A DNA stretch of 64,000 nt. Origin: Saprospiraceae bacterium (GTDB lineage: Bacteria > Bacteroidota > Bacteroidia > Chitinophagales > Saprospiraceae). Where the stretch lies: assembly GCA_026129545.1 (NCBI GenBank), contig JAHCHX010000002.1, positions 124,001 through 188,000 on the forward strand, in the 5' to 3' direction. The notes beneath the pieces are model-generated. The model ran no database searches, was not told where the DNA came from, and was given only the letters and a program-made list of their open reading frames with translations. Below are positions 35,375 to 44,061 of this stretch, piece after piece. Position numbers and translations under genes: made by a program. How positions within the stretch are numbered: position 1 is the stretch's first letter; each line of letters begins with the position of its first letter.

Positions 35375-36282
35375 CAGTCTTCCTCCGTCACGCTTTGGCT
35401 AGCCACCACAGGACCTTGCTCCAAGGCTGCCAACGAAAATTCGGGGTCCCACTTCCAAAGACCTTGCTCATACTCGCGGGCCATCAGTGCGATGTTGTCG
35501 GCGTGATATTTCTGCTGAAGGCGCGGGTATCGGTAACGCGACCACAGCGATGCTTCGTCAAATTGCACACCCGTGGCAATGCTCTCGCGCAAAGCATAGA
35601 TGTAGGCAAGGCTCTCCGTGCGGCGCTGCAGCCAGTCATTGATGCTAAGGGAAGGCTCGCCATGACCCGGTATGAGGCGGGTGAACCAATTGCGGTCGTG
35701 GATGCGCGGAAGTTTTTCCAGCGTTTTCAGATACTCCACGCTGCTGTGATAAATAAACGGGAACTCAATATCGCACAAATAATCGCCCGCGATGCAAAGC
35801 CCCAATTGCCACACTACCATCATCATGCCGTCAGCCGTGTGCCCGGGGGTCAGATAGAAAGTCATTTTGGTCTGCCCCTGCCGATACTGCACCCCGTCGC
35901 GGTAGACCAGAAAGTCGCCCTGCGGGTACTCGATGGGGTATGGGCGTTCGATGTAGTATTTTTCGTCGAACTCAAGCGCATTTTCCAAGACCTCCTCTTT
36001 GCGCGGGTTCTCGGACATCGCTTTCGACATGAAGACCTTGTCGGCCTGAAATGCCTTGTAGCCGATGATGTGGTCGAAATCGGAATGGGTGAAAATGAGG
36101 AACACCGGGCGCTCGCCCTTGATGCTGTCCACATACTGGCGAATTGCCAGCACCTCGTCGGGCAGCCAAGCCGGGTCAACGACTAATACCACGTCATCCG
36201 TCCGCACCACGGTGGAGTTGGTCTGAAACAGGGCGCTTTGAAATATGGTGACACTGGGGTCTCGATAGATTATCTTGTTCAT
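35374..36282 (-). CDS. MBL-fold metallo-hydrolase
   Basis: A 302-residue metallo-beta-lactamase-fold protein. Metal ligands: FTHSDFDHIIG (HxxxDH), TPGHTADG, the Asp in CIAGDYLCD, and RLIPGHGEPS. I start it at 36282 (MNKIIYRDPSVTIFQ), because upstream residues have no fold match. No signal peptide, so cytoplasmic. The C-terminal 80 residues are helical (WLQRRTESLAYIYALRESI). The substrate cannot be named; members hydrolyse esters, thioesters or lactones. Confidence 0.85.
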   Translation of the reverse strand: MNKIIYRDPSVTIFQSALFQTNSTVVRTDDVVLVVDPAWLPDEVLAIRQYVDSIKGERPVFLIFTHSDFDHIIGYKAFQADKVFMSKAMSENPRKEEVLENALEFDEKYYIERPYPIEYPQGDFLVYRDGVQYRQGQTKMTFYLTPGHTADGMMMVVWQLGLCIAGDYLCDIEFPFIYHSSVEYLKTLEKLPRIHDRNWFTRLIPGHGEPSLSINDWLQRRTESLAYIYALRESIATGVQFDEASLWSRYRYPRLQQKYHADNIALMAREYEQGLWKWDPEFSLAALEQGPVVASQSVTEED

Positions 36283-36437
36283 GGCGGCTTCGAGTTGGGA
36301 ATGAGTTCGTTTGTTTGTTGAGACAAAAGTTGGGGAAAAAGAAACTTTGAGGAAGCAAAGAGTTGACATTCAGCCCAGAAAGACCAAATCAAGCAATGTT
36401 GGGTTGCCCCCCTCAAAACGTTTGGTTGCAAAATAAC

Positions 36438-36445
36438 TACTTTTG
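36438..36445 (+). promoter_or_regulatory. Putative -7 element for der
   Basis: TACTTTTG matches the TAnnTTTG consensus, 30 bp before the der ATG, followed by CCC as at several other starts in this window. The only nearby TTTG (36421) is too close to be a normal -33. Confidence 0.45.
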
Positions 36446-36475
36446 CCCGGTCTTTGTTAAGGCAAATGTAGTCAA

Positions 36476-37777
36476 ATGGGAAATATAGTAGCCATTGTTG
36501 GCCGTCCGAATGTGGGAAAATCCACGCTCTACAACCGTCTCGTCGGGATGCGCGAAGCCATCACCGACGACTTTTCTGGCGTGACACGCGACCGCAAGTA
36601 CGGTTTTTGCGAATGGAACGGCAAGCGATTCACCGTGGTGGACACGGGCGGGTTTGTGCATGGCTCCGACGATGTGTTCGAGTCCGCCATCCGAAGCCAA
36701 GTAAGAATCGCCATTGAGGAGTCCGCTGCCATCATCTTCATGGTGGACGCGCAAACGGGCATCACCGACCTTGACGAGGAAATCGCAAAAATGCTGCGAC
36801 GCGGCGACAAGCCTGTTTTTCTCGTGGTCAACAAAGTGGACAACCACAACAATATGCTGGAAGCCAATGAGTTTTGGGGGCTTGGCTTTGAAAACACGTT
36901 CTTCGTGGCATCCATCAGCGGCAGCGGCACGGGCGATTTGCTCGACGCGGTGGTGGAACACATCGAGAACGAGCCGGCGTTGGAAACGGAACTGCCCAAA
37001 TTCGCCATCGTCGGCCGCCCCAACGTCGGCAAGTCCTCGCTCACCAACGCCCTGCTCGGCGAAGACCGCAACATCGTGACCCCGGTGGCCGGCACCACCC
37101 GCGATTCTATTCATTCGACTTACAACAAGTTTGGGAAAAAATTCATCCTGATTGACACGGCGGGTATTCGGAAAAAAAGCAAGGTGGAAGAAGACCTCGA
37201 ATTTTATTCCGTGATGCGGGCCATCCGGGCCGTAGAGGAGGCCGATGTGTGCCTGTTGGTACTTGATGCCACCCAGGGAATCGAAGCGCAAGACCTCAAC
37301 ATCCTGCGTTTGGCGCAAAAACGACACAAGGGCATTGTCATTCTCGTGAACAAATGGGATTTGATGGAAAAAGAAACCAATACCGCCCGTGATTACGAAC
37401 TGGCCATCAAGAGAAAAATGGCACCTTTCGACGACGTGCCGGTGGTGTTCATTTCCGCCACCGACAAACAACGCATCTTTCAGGCCGTGGAAGCCGCCAT
37501 GGAGGTGTACGAAAACCGCACGCGGCGCATCAAAACCTCCGAACTGAACGAACTTATGCTGAATGTGATAGAGGCCACGCCGCCTCCGTCGGTGCATGGA
37601 CGTTATCCCAAGTTCAAGTATGTGACCCAACTGCCCACGCACTACCCATCGTTTGCCTTTTTCGTGAACAACCCCAACTATGTGCGCGATTCTTACAAGC
37701 AGTTCTTGGAAAATCAATTGCGCAAACATTTCAACTTTAAAGGCGTGACGATGGAAGTGTATATGCGGGCGAAATAG
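36476..37777 (+). CDS. der: Ribosome assembly GTPase Der (EngA)
   Basis: A 433-residue protein with two tandem GTPase domains and a C-terminal KH-like domain, essential for 50S subunit maturation. Domain 1: GRPNVGKSTLYNRL, DTGGFV, NKVD. Domain 2: GRPNVGKSSLTNALLG, DTAGIRKKSKV, NKWDLM. The C-terminal part RYPKFKYVTQLPTHYPSFAFFVNNPNYVRDSYKQFLENQLRKHFNF is diagnostic. Length is normal. The next gene starts 52 bp downstream on the same strand. The antisense strand is open over most of this gene but that frame shows no family. Confidence 0.97.
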   Translation: MGNIVAIVGRPNVGKSTLYNRLVGMREAITDDFSGVTRDRKYGFCEWNGKRFTVVDTGGFVHGSDDVFESAIRSQVRIAIEESAAIIFMVDAQTGITDLDEEIAKMLRRGDKPVFLVVNKVDNHNNMLEANEFWGLGFENTFFVASISGSGTGDLLDAVVEHIENEPALETELPKFAIVGRPNVGKSSLTNALLGEDRNIVTPVAGTTRDSIHSTYNKFGKKFILIDTAGIRKKSKVEEDLEFYSVMRAIRAVEEADVCLLVLDATQGIEAQDLNILRLAQKRHKGIVILVNKWDLMEKETNTARDYELAIKRKMAPFDDVPVVFISATDKQRIFQAVEAAMEVYENRTRRIKTSELNELMLNVIEATPPPSVHGRYPKFKYVTQLPTHYPSFAFFVNNPNYVRDSYKQFLENQLRKHFNFKGVTMEVYMRAK

Positions 37778-37829
37778 ACTTGCAAAACAGTCGCCAAGCC
37801 CCCCAATGCGCCACAACACGAATAGACAC

Positions 37830-38684
37830 ATGAAAAAGTATGTTTTCCCTCTCGTCGTTCTCATCGCATGGTCTTTTGCGGGTTGCGACAAACCCGAACC
37901 GATTCCAACCTATCTGCGCATCGAGCCTTTTGTGGTCAATGAAAAAGGTGGCGCGGAATGGCAAAGAGTCACGGACGGCTGGCTCTACGTCAACACCGAA
38001 TTTCTCGGTGCATACACGCTGCCTGCCATGATTCCCATTTTGGCAGAGGGCAGCCAAAAAGTCACCGTGTTTCCCGGCGTGAAAGAAAACGGTATTCTGG
38101 TCACGCCCAATATCTACCCTTTCCTCAAACGCTACGAAGCAACGGTGGAGTTTTCGCCCAACGACGAGCCAACCATTAGCCCCTGGACCGCTTACGACCC
38201 GGCGGTGGTGCAGCCCTGGGGCGACGGGGGCGAGTTCGACGGCAACACCATTCTGCAATTTGAAAACCGCGACGGCGACGGCGCAACAGGTTTCGAGCTG
38301 ACGACGGACGGGGCGTTTTTCGGAAAATCGCTGCGCATGGAGGTAGATACCGCGCATCCGACCATTGACATCGCTTCCCAGTGGGTGCCGCTGCCCACCA
38401 CTGCTGCGCAAGAGGTATGGATGGAGCTGCATCACAACAACGACATACCTTTTGCCCTGTACCTGCTGAGCGGCCCCAACGAGTTTGCCCAGCCCGTTTA
38501 CCGCTTCAATCCCACGGAAGGATGGAACAAAATCTACATCAACCTGACTGAATACCTGATAGTGTCGCTCCAAGAGGAGCATCGGTTGTTTTTTCGCGTC
38601 ACGCTGCCAAAAGACGAGTTTGGCCGATATACCCAACTCAAAGGCAAGGTGATGTTTGACAACATCCGGCTGCTGCACTATTAG
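37830..38684 (+). CDS. Conserved lipoprotein, unknown
   Basis: A 284-residue lipoprotein with lipobox in SFAGCDKPEP. The mature part is beta-rich (TYLRIEPFVVNEKGGAEWQRVTDGWLYVNTEFLGAYTLP, PFALYLLSGPNEFAQPVYRF, VMFDNIRLLHY) with no motif I can name. The opening segment, where a small ornament or transthyretin-like domain is predicted by the strand spacing, and the C-terminal 'DNIRL' are seen in other Bacteroidota lipoproteins of the der neighbourhood. The signal peptide begins at 37830. It lies between der and the sugar transferase, 52 and 42 bp away, so the three may form one transcript. Confidence 0.75.
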   Translation: MKKYVFPLVVLIAWSFAGCDKPEPIPTYLRIEPFVVNEKGGAEWQRVTDGWLYVNTEFLGAYTLPAMIPILAEGSQKVTVFPGVKENGILVTPNIYPFLKRYEATVEFSPNDEPTISPWTAYDPAVVQPWGDGGEFDGNTILQFENRDGDGATGFELTTDGAFFGKSLRMEVDTAHPTIDIASQWVPLPTTAAQEVWMELHHNNDIPFALYLLSGPNEFAQPVYRFNPTEGWNKIYINLTEYLIVSLQEEHRLFFRVTLPKDEFGRYTQLKGKVMFDNIRLLHY

Positions 38685-38726
38685 AAGACTTCCCATGTTG
38701 AGGCAGCACCGTTGCCCTCTTTTTGA

Positions 38727-40178
38727 TTGTTGACATTTTCATCGCGTCCCAAATTGTTACGCCGCCAACGCAAACGAGACACCTTATTTTACGGCATCGC
38801 TGATTTTTTCATGGCGATGCTGTCGTGGGCATTGTTTTTCATTTGGAGAAAAACAAGTGTGGAAGGTGTAGCATTTAGCCCAGAGATTTTTAGCAATCCC
38901 AAATTCTTTCTCGGCATCTTTATCATCCCTACCGGCTGGGTTTTGCTCTACAGCATCTTCGACCATTATGTGGACATTTACCGCTTGTCGAGGTTGGCCA
39001 CGCTCACCCGCACTTTCTTCCTCACCTTTTTCGGGGTCTTTTTCCTGTTCTTTACGCTCATCCTCGACGATGTAGTGTACGACTACCGCACGTTTTACCA
39101 CTCGTTCGTCGTGTTGTTTGGCTTGCATTTTCTCCTCACAGCCACCATGCGCATGGTCGTGCTGACGCGCGCAAGCCGTCGCCTCAAAGCGGGTCAAATC
39201 ACGTTCAACACCTTGCTCGTGGGTGGCAACCAAAATGCGCTCGACCTCTACCTCGAAATCAAAGGGCGCAAAAAAGGCCTGGGCAACAAGTTCATCGGAT
39301 ACATTGACACCAACGGCGGCAATGGACAGGTGCTGGAGGAACACCTGCCAAAATTGGGCAAACTTGACGAACTGGCTGCCGTCATCCGCGAACACGAAAT
39401 CGAAGAGGTCATCATCGCCATTGAAACTTCCGAGCACAACCTCTTGCGCGACATCCTCAACGTCCTGTTCGACTTTGGGGAGCAGGTGCTGGTGAAAATC
39501 ATCCCCGATATGTACGACATCTTGCTCGGCACGGTAAAGATGAACCATGTGTTCGGCGCGGTACTCATCGAGATTCGGCAGGAGCTGATGCCCAAATGGC
39601 AGCGCGTCACCAAGCGGCTGCTCGATGTGCTGGTGAGTGCCTCTGTCCTGATTTTGCTCTCGCCCGTGCTGCTCTACATCGCCATCCGCGTCAGGCTGTC
39701 GTCGCCCGGCCCAATTTTTTTCGCGCAAGAGCGCATGGGGCTGAATGGCAAGCCCTTCACGATTTTCAAGTTTCGCTCCATGTATGTGGATGCCGAGAAA
39801 CTCGGCCCCCAACTCTCCCACGAGGGCGACCCCCGCTGCACCCCTTGGGGCGCCGTGATGCGCAAATGGCGGCTGGACGAAATTCCCAATTTTTGGAACG
39901 TGCTGCGGGGCGATATGTCGCTTGTAGGGCCGCGCCCGGAGCGCAAGTATTTCATTGACTTGATTTTGGAAAAAAACCCTCATTACAAACACTTGCTCAA
40001 AGTGCGGCCCGGCATCACTTCATGGGGGCAGGTGAAATATGGCTACGCTTCCAATGTCCAGCAGATGCTCCAAAGGCTTCGCTTCGACCTGCTCTACATC
40101 GAAAACATGTCGCTGGCCTTGGATTTCAAAATCATGTTCTACACGGTGTTAGTGCTGTTGCAGGGAAGAGGAAAGTAG
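38727..40178 (+). CDS. Polyprenyl-phosphate sugar-phosphotransferase (exopolysaccharide/O-antigen initiation)
   Basis: A 483-residue membrane enzyme that transfers a sugar-1-phosphate from UDP-sugar to undecaprenyl phosphate, the first step of a polysaccharide repeat unit. Four N-terminal membrane segments, a CoA-binding-like central domain (TLLVGGNQNALDLYLEI), then the catalytic bacterial sugar transferase domain from about 290: KRLLDVLVSASVLILLSP, SSPGPIFFAQERMG, FKFRSMYVDAE, RKWRLDEIPNFWNVLRGDMSLVGPRPE and RPGITSWGQV. The start appears to be a TTG at 38727 (a stop codon precedes it directly); a later TTG is also possible. Its stop is followed at once by the AAATCGY array. Confidence 0.93.
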   Translation: MLTFSSRPKLLRRQRKRDTLFYGIADFFMAMLSWALFFIWRKTSVEGVAFSPEIFSNPKFFLGIFIIPTGWVLLYSIFDHYVDIYRLSRLATLTRTFFLTFFGVFFLFFTLILDDVVYDYRTFYHSFVVLFGLHFLLTATMRMVVLTRASRRLKAGQITFNTLLVGGNQNALDLYLEIKGRKKGLGNKFIGYIDTNGGNGQVLEEHLPKLGKLDELAAVIREHEIEEVIIAIETSEHNLLRDILNVLFDFGEQVLVKIIPDMYDILLGTVKMNHVFGAVLIEIRQELMPKWQRVTKRLLDVLVSASVLILLSPVLLYIAIRVRLSSPGPIFFAQERMGLNGKPFTIFKFRSMYVDAEKLGPQLSHEGDPRCTPWGAVMRKWRLDEIPNFWNVLRGDMSLVGPRPERKYFIDLILEKNPHYKHLLKVRPGITSWGQVKYGYASNVQQMLQRLRFDLLYIENMSLALDFKIMFYTVLVLLQGRGK

Positions 40179-40206
40179 GATTTGCGATTTGCGATTTTCG
40201 ATTTAC

Positions 40207-40352
40207 GCGAAATATGGGTAGAAAGCCACAGCCACGCCCTGTTTTTAGCCCCAGCGGGGCGCAATGTGTGTTAAAAACCTGCACGACTTGCTCGCATTGT
40301 GCCTCGCTGGAGCTGACAAGGCAAAAGAACTACTTGACTACCCATATTTCGC
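40207..40352. repeat. 146-bp element with 15-bp terminal inverted repeats
   Basis: Perfect ends GCGAAATATGGGTAG (40207-40221) and CTACCCATATTTCGC (40338-40352). Inside is a short perfect hairpin GCCCC/GGGGC near 40247-40259; the bases just beyond the right end form another stem, GCCCGCC/GGCGGGC-like. It separates the two arms of the heptamer array. Looks like a REP- or MITE-type insertion. Confidence 0.75.
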
Positions 40353-40580
40353 CCGCCTTTGGCGGGGCTATTTCAACCTGTTATTCGCGCAAATCGTAAA
40401 TCGTAAATCGTAAATCGTAAATCGCAAATCGTAAATCGTAAATCGTAAATCGTAAATCGCAAATCGCAAATCGTAAATCGTAAATCGTAAATCGCAAATC
40501 GTAAATCGTAAATCGTAAATCGTAAATCGCAAATCGCAAATCGTAAATCGCAAATCGTAAATCATAAATCGCAAATCGTA

Positions 40581-40696
40581 TACCTCGCGCCGCCAAGTTT
40601 TCAGCATCGTCTAGGGTAACGTTTACTAAACTTTTGAAGTTTAGTAAACGTGATCTCATCCTTCCAACCATGCTGAAAACTTGGCGGCACGAGGTA
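40581..40696. mobile_element. 116-bp MITE-like insertion with TA duplication
   Basis: Terminal inverted repeats of about 27 bp, one mismatch (TACCTCGCGCCGCCAAG... at 40581-40607, complement at 40670-40696). A second perfect palindrome lies in the centre (GTTTACTAAACTT/AAGTTTAGTAAAC, 40621-40649). It interrupts the heptamer array: removing it plus one flanking TA restores AAATCGTAAATCG exactly. A TA duplication is the mark of IS630/Tc1-mariner-type insertion. No transposase is in the window. Confidence 0.8.
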
Positions 40697-40828
40697 TAAA
40701 TCGTAAATCGTAAATCGTAAATCGTAAATCGTAAATCGTAAATCGTAAATCGTAAATCGCAAATCGTAAATCGCAAATCGCAAATCGCAAATCGTAAATC
40801 GCAAATCGTAAATCGCAAATCGTAAATC

Positions 40829-43324
40829 CTACAGCCCTATCCCTATCACCACGCCCGTCTTATAGTGGTTTTCCCCGAAGAAGCCCGTCACCACGTCAAT
40901 GCGGAAAGGCCGGAAGAAGTTGATTCCGATGTTCTCGAAGCCAAAGTTGAGTTCCCAATAAGGCGTTCGTTGGGGCAGCAGTTCCGCGTTCACCGTGTTT
41001 TCGGTGTAATAGACGCCCACGCCAAGCACTTCTTTCCAGTGGAGTTTTCGCAGCAACGGGATTTTGTCCAACAGCCAGCCTTGCAGGTGGTGCTGCACAT
41101 GGGTTTGCACAAAGGGTCGGCGCGTGGCGAAGTCGTAGTAAGGGAGCAGGAAAAATGCCCGCAAGTAGTTGTTGGGTTTTCCGAAGAGTGTCTGGTTGCC
41201 CATTGGGTGATGAAAGTCGATGAATTCCAGACGATTGTCCGTCAGGAACATACCTGCGGCCACATTGACATCCGTGTAGCCGAACAGCCCCCACCCGATG
41301 CCGTTTCTGCGGATTTGCGCCTGCACATAGTCGTAGTTCACATCACTGCCAACCACCCCGGCAATGGCTTTGCGGTATAGCAGCAAGAGTTCAGGCCAGC
41401 CGGAGCTTTCGTACACCCTGAATTTGGGGTAACTGCTAAACGTCTCGCCGATGCGTATGCGGGCCATGAGCTGCATGGTAAAGGCTTGGTGTTGAGCAAA
41501 AAAAGGCTCATCGGTGCCCGTGAGGGGTGCATTGGGGGTATAGACCCGGTTCTTGTTGAAAGTGGAATAGTCCGAGCGATTCCTCAAGTCTCGTCGGTTG
41601 GCCCATTCCGCATCGGCGCGGAGCCAAAGGCCCGGCATGAGGTAGCGGCTGTACTCGGCTTTTGCAAAGCCTTTTTCATACAGTTTCATGTAGTTGCGCT
41701 TCGCAAAAATGGAGTAGAATGTGTTCAGCCCCACGCCGATAGGGTCTTTGTCGCTGAATTGGACCGCCGCGAGGCCGCCGCTCAATTCGAGGTTCGAGTA
41801 GAATTTGCTTTCAAAACGCCGTTCGAGGCGCAGCCCGCCGCGCCAAGTTTTTTCCGAAAAGCCATAGTTGACATTGCCTTCCGCCCGCCAAAAGCGGCGG
41901 CGTTGCTCGCTGTCGTATTTGCTGAAGGTGGGGCGAAAATTCACGAGCCAACCTTGCACGGTGTTGAACTGAAAGCCATCCGTCAAGGAGGGATAGCTCA
42001 CCGTGAGGTGTTTCTTCGAGTTGCGCCAAGTGTAGCCAAAAAGCAGGTTGCTGAACTCGAACTTGTTGTTTTTGGCATCTATGCTGTCGCGGTAGGCATC
42101 GGATTTCCAGATGCGCTGGAGACTGTCTTTTCGCACATAGTCCACCGATTCTTCCAGCGTGAGCGGGATGGGTCGGATGGTCGTCCAGTAGGTGGAGTCG
42201 CGTTCGTTGGCATCGTCCTCTATCTTGAAAGTCTCCTTGTCGAATAGGTTTTTGGGAAACTGTGGGCGGAGGTCGTAGTTGGAAAAAACACCGTTGAAAA
42301 ACCCGTCGAACTTGAAGCCGAGCAAGCCAAACTTGAAGCCCGTCACTTGGCTCAGCAGCCGCCAGGTGTCGGGTTTTTCGACTGGCACGAATTCTTGCTG
42401 GATGCGGAGCGTGTCGAGCACGGGTTGTTTGATGGCCGCGCCCGTGAGCGCGAGGTCGGCGCCCGCGAGGTTCCACCATTCGTCCACCACATAAAGGTGG
42501 CCGCTGAAGGCTGGGTCAGCCGACCGCTTGGGCGATAGGCCGATTTTGTAGATGTCGTAATTGTTCTCGTCGCGGTATTTGCCGAGCAATTTGAAATTGT
42601 AATAGCTGAATGCGTTGTCGGCGAGGGGCGAGAGTATCTCGCGGTCTATCTCGATGCGTTCGTCGTAGAGGTCGAAGTCGGTGTATGTGGCGCGGTTGAA
42701 GCTAAAGCCATTGTCCGAGCCACTGACGATGCTCGAAATCATCACCTCTTTTTTGCGCTCTGGTTTGGCTTGCGCGTACACTTTCGAGACGGATTCGGAC
42801 AGGTAAATCACCCCTTGCCGATTGGTGTCGAGTATGCCGCCCATGTTGCCTATTTCTTTTCCCAGAATTTTCTTGGGCGCATCTTGCAGTTTGTAAAAGC
42901 CCTTGACATAGACATCGCAGCTGTATTCCCGCACCTTGTTTTTGTAGTATTTGCGTTTGGCGATGACCTCTCGCATGATGCGATAGGCGGGGTCTTCGGT
43001 GGTGATGACGACCTCCGCTATTTCGAGGTTGGCGGGTTCCATGCGGGTGTTGAGGCGCACGGGGTTGTCGGCGATGGTGACGAGCTCTATTTTTTGCTTG
43101 TAACCGATGTACTGAAACACAATCTCGTGCGTGCCGTTGGCGACCGTGAGGCGGTATTCGCCTTCAGCGTTGGCGACGGTGCCATTGGTGCTGTTGCGCA
43201 CATAGACGGATGCGAAGGCCAGCGGTTGGCCGCGTTCGTCGAGGACTTTGCCGGAGAGTTGGGCGAGGGCTTGCAGGGGCAGCAAAAAAAGGAAGGGCAG
43301 CGTGGTGGAAAGGATTTTTTTCAT
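40829..43324 (-). CDS. DUF5686 / carboxypeptidase-regulatory-like outer-membrane protein
   Basis: An 831-residue outer-membrane protein. Signal peptide (MKKILSTTLPFLFLLPLQALAQ), a carboxypeptidase-D regulatory-like domain (LSGKVLDERGQPLAFASVYVRNSTNGTVANAEGEYRL), then a long DUF5686 region with a predicted barrel (KYYKNKVREYSCDVYVKGFYKL, GVIYLSESVSKVYAQ, PNNYLRAFFLLPYYDFATRRPFVQTHVQHHLQGWLLDKIPLLRK, FGENHYKTGVVIGIGL). I start it at 43324 for the signal peptide. The family is widespread in Bacteroidota with no known activity. The stop sits at the edge of the heptamer array. The 5' UTR carries an inverted repeat and the promoter at 43365-43394. Confidence 0.9.
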   Translation of the reverse strand: MKKILSTTLPFLFLLPLQALAQLSGKVLDERGQPLAFASVYVRNSTNGTVANAEGEYRLTVANGTHEIVFQYIGYKQKIELVTIADNPVRLNTRMEPANLEIAEVVITTEDPAYRIMREVIAKRKYYKNKVREYSCDVYVKGFYKLQDAPKKILGKEIGNMGGILDTNRQGVIYLSESVSKVYAQAKPERKKEVMISSIVSGSDNGFSFNRATYTDFDLYDERIEIDREILSPLADNAFSYYNFKLLGKYRDENNYDIYKIGLSPKRSADPAFSGHLYVVDEWWNLAGADLALTGAAIKQPVLDTLRIQQEFVPVEKPDTWRLLSQVTGFKFGLLGFKFDGFFNGVFSNYDLRPQFPKNLFDKETFKIEDDANERDSTYWTTIRPIPLTLEESVDYVRKDSLQRIWKSDAYRDSIDAKNNKFEFSNLLFGYTWRNSKKHLTVSYPSLTDGFQFNTVQGWLVNFRPTFSKYDSEQRRRFWRAEGNVNYGFSEKTWRGGLRLERRFESKFYSNLELSGGLAAVQFSDKDPIGVGLNTFYSIFAKRNYMKLYEKGFAKAEYSRYLMPGLWLRADAEWANRRDLRNRSDYSTFNKNRVYTPNAPLTGTDEPFFAQHQAFTMQLMARIRIGETFSSYPKFRVYESSGWPELLLLYRKAIAGVVGSDVNYDYVQAQIRRNGIGWGLFGYTDVNVAAGMFLTDNRLEFIDFHHPMGNQTLFGKPNNYLRAFFLLPYYDFATRRPFVQTHVQHHLQGWLLDKIPLLRKLHWKEVLGVGVYYTENTVNAELLPQRTPYWELNFGFENIGINFFRPFRIDVVTGFFGENHYKTGVVIGIGL

Positions 43325-43328
43325 TAAG

Positions 43329-43360
43329 CAACATTTGCAACGTAAGTGTCGCAAATGTTG
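43329..43360 (-). promoter_or_regulatory. 10-bp inverted repeat in the leader of the DUF5686 gene
   Basis: CAACATTTGC and GCAAATGTTG, perfect, 12 bp apart, just before the start codon at 43324 and after the promoter. It could be an operator or a small hairpin over the start site. Confidence 0.5.
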
Positions 43361-43364
43361 GGGA

Positions 43365-43394
43365 CAAATTACAGATGCCGACAGTTTTAACAAA
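43365..43394 (-). promoter_or_regulatory. Promoter for the DUF5686 gene
   Basis: On the minus strand: TTTG (43394-43391), 19 bp, then TAATTTG (43371-43365). This fits the Bacteroidota -33/-7 arrangement, with the -7 one base shorter than TAnnTTTG. It lies in the gap upstream of the gene and downstream of the Uma2 D stop. Confidence 0.55.
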
Positions 43395-43396
43395 GT

Positions 43397-44044
43397 TTAA
43401 CCTCCTTTCAAGTCCCGCAGGTCCAACTCGAATCCCGGCAGCAGCGGTTCGCCGGAAAGCGTCGCATCGAAATTGGGCACCTCTTCCACCGGAAGGGCGG
43501 CGCGATAAACCCACGCTTTTTGGCTGTGTGGGTCAATCAGCCAAGCCAGTTGCACCCCGTTTGCCATCCACACATTGGTCATTTTCTTTTTTAGCTTTGC
43601 AACAGTGTCGCTCTTTGAACGAACTTCCATCACAAATTCGGGCACAAGAAACGAGATGCCGTCAGCCTGTTCAGGGGTCAGTTGCTTGAGTTTTTTCATC
43701 GAAATCCAGGCACCATCGGCTTTGTATGTGGAGCCATCAGGCAAGTCAAAAGCGGCGGAAGGGCTGAAGGCACGGCCAAGATTGTTGGTCTTTGACCATT
43801 GCTTCAAAGCAAAAAAAGCCTCACCCTCATAATAGGCTGATTTCAAGGTCATGGGCGGGTGGATTGTGATGACACCATGTTTGTCGCGCTCTATTTTTAC
43901 CTCCTCATGGTGAAGCATGAATTGGTGAAATTGCGCTTTGGTGATTTTGCTTCTAATCTGCACGGGGCCGTTGCGCACCAACAGCATGAGAGGGTTGACA
44001 AATGCCTTTGAGTTTTTGACAGCCAATCGTTTGTCGTCGAACAT
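43397..44044 (-). CDS. Uma2 family protein D
   Basis: A 215-residue Uma2 family protein, the most diverged of the four in the window. Recognisable core: EVKIERDKHGVITIHPPM, DLPDGSTYKADGAWISMKKL (Asp), VPEFVMEVRSKSDTVAKLKKKMTNVWMANG (Glu plus Lys) and VQLAWLIDPHSQKAWVY. It is read from 44044; a TAAGTTTG -7 element lies 18 bp before the ATG. Convergence with other genes is absent here; the next minus-strand gene begins 72 bp downstream. Role unknown. Confidence 0.88.
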   Translation of the reverse strand: MFDDKRLAVKNSKAFVNPLMLLVRNGPVQIRSKITKAQFHQFMLHHEEVKIERDKHGVITIHPPMTLKSAYYEGEAFFALKQWSKTNNLGRAFSPSAAFDLPDGSTYKADGAWISMKKLKQLTPEQADGISFLVPEFVMEVRSKSDTVAKLKKKMTNVWMANGVQLAWLIDPHSQKAWVYRAALPVEEVPNFDATLSGEPLLPGFELDLRDLKGG

Positions 44045-44061
44045 CCTACATAAATTTTGCT

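Larger units (their letters stand above)
40179..40828. repeat. Inverted AAATCGY heptamer array between converging genes
   Basis: The left arm is short (40179-40206, units GATTTGC/GATTTAC). The right arm (about 40386-40580 and 40697-40828) has more than 40 units of AAATCGT or AAATCGC. Directly after its stop codon, each converging gene reads TAGGATTTrCGATTTGCG in its own direction. Two other elements are inserted: 40207-40352 and 40581-40696. The array has no spacers and encodes nothing believable; the repetitive YDLRFT-like frames are artefacts. Confidence 0.92.

Noticed and set aside
36437..37891. 484-codon minus-strand frame
   Set aside because: Antisense to der; His/Val-rich shadow of GTPase codons without family features.
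40381..40818. Repetitive protein frames reading YDLRFT-like heptads
   Set aside because: They are translations of the AAATCGY array, where a 7-bp unit gives an endless 7-residue pattern in every frame; no start context or homologue.
40386..40828. CRISPR array
   Set aside because: The heptamers are contiguous with no unique spacers and no cas genes nearby; the same holds for the other three arrays.
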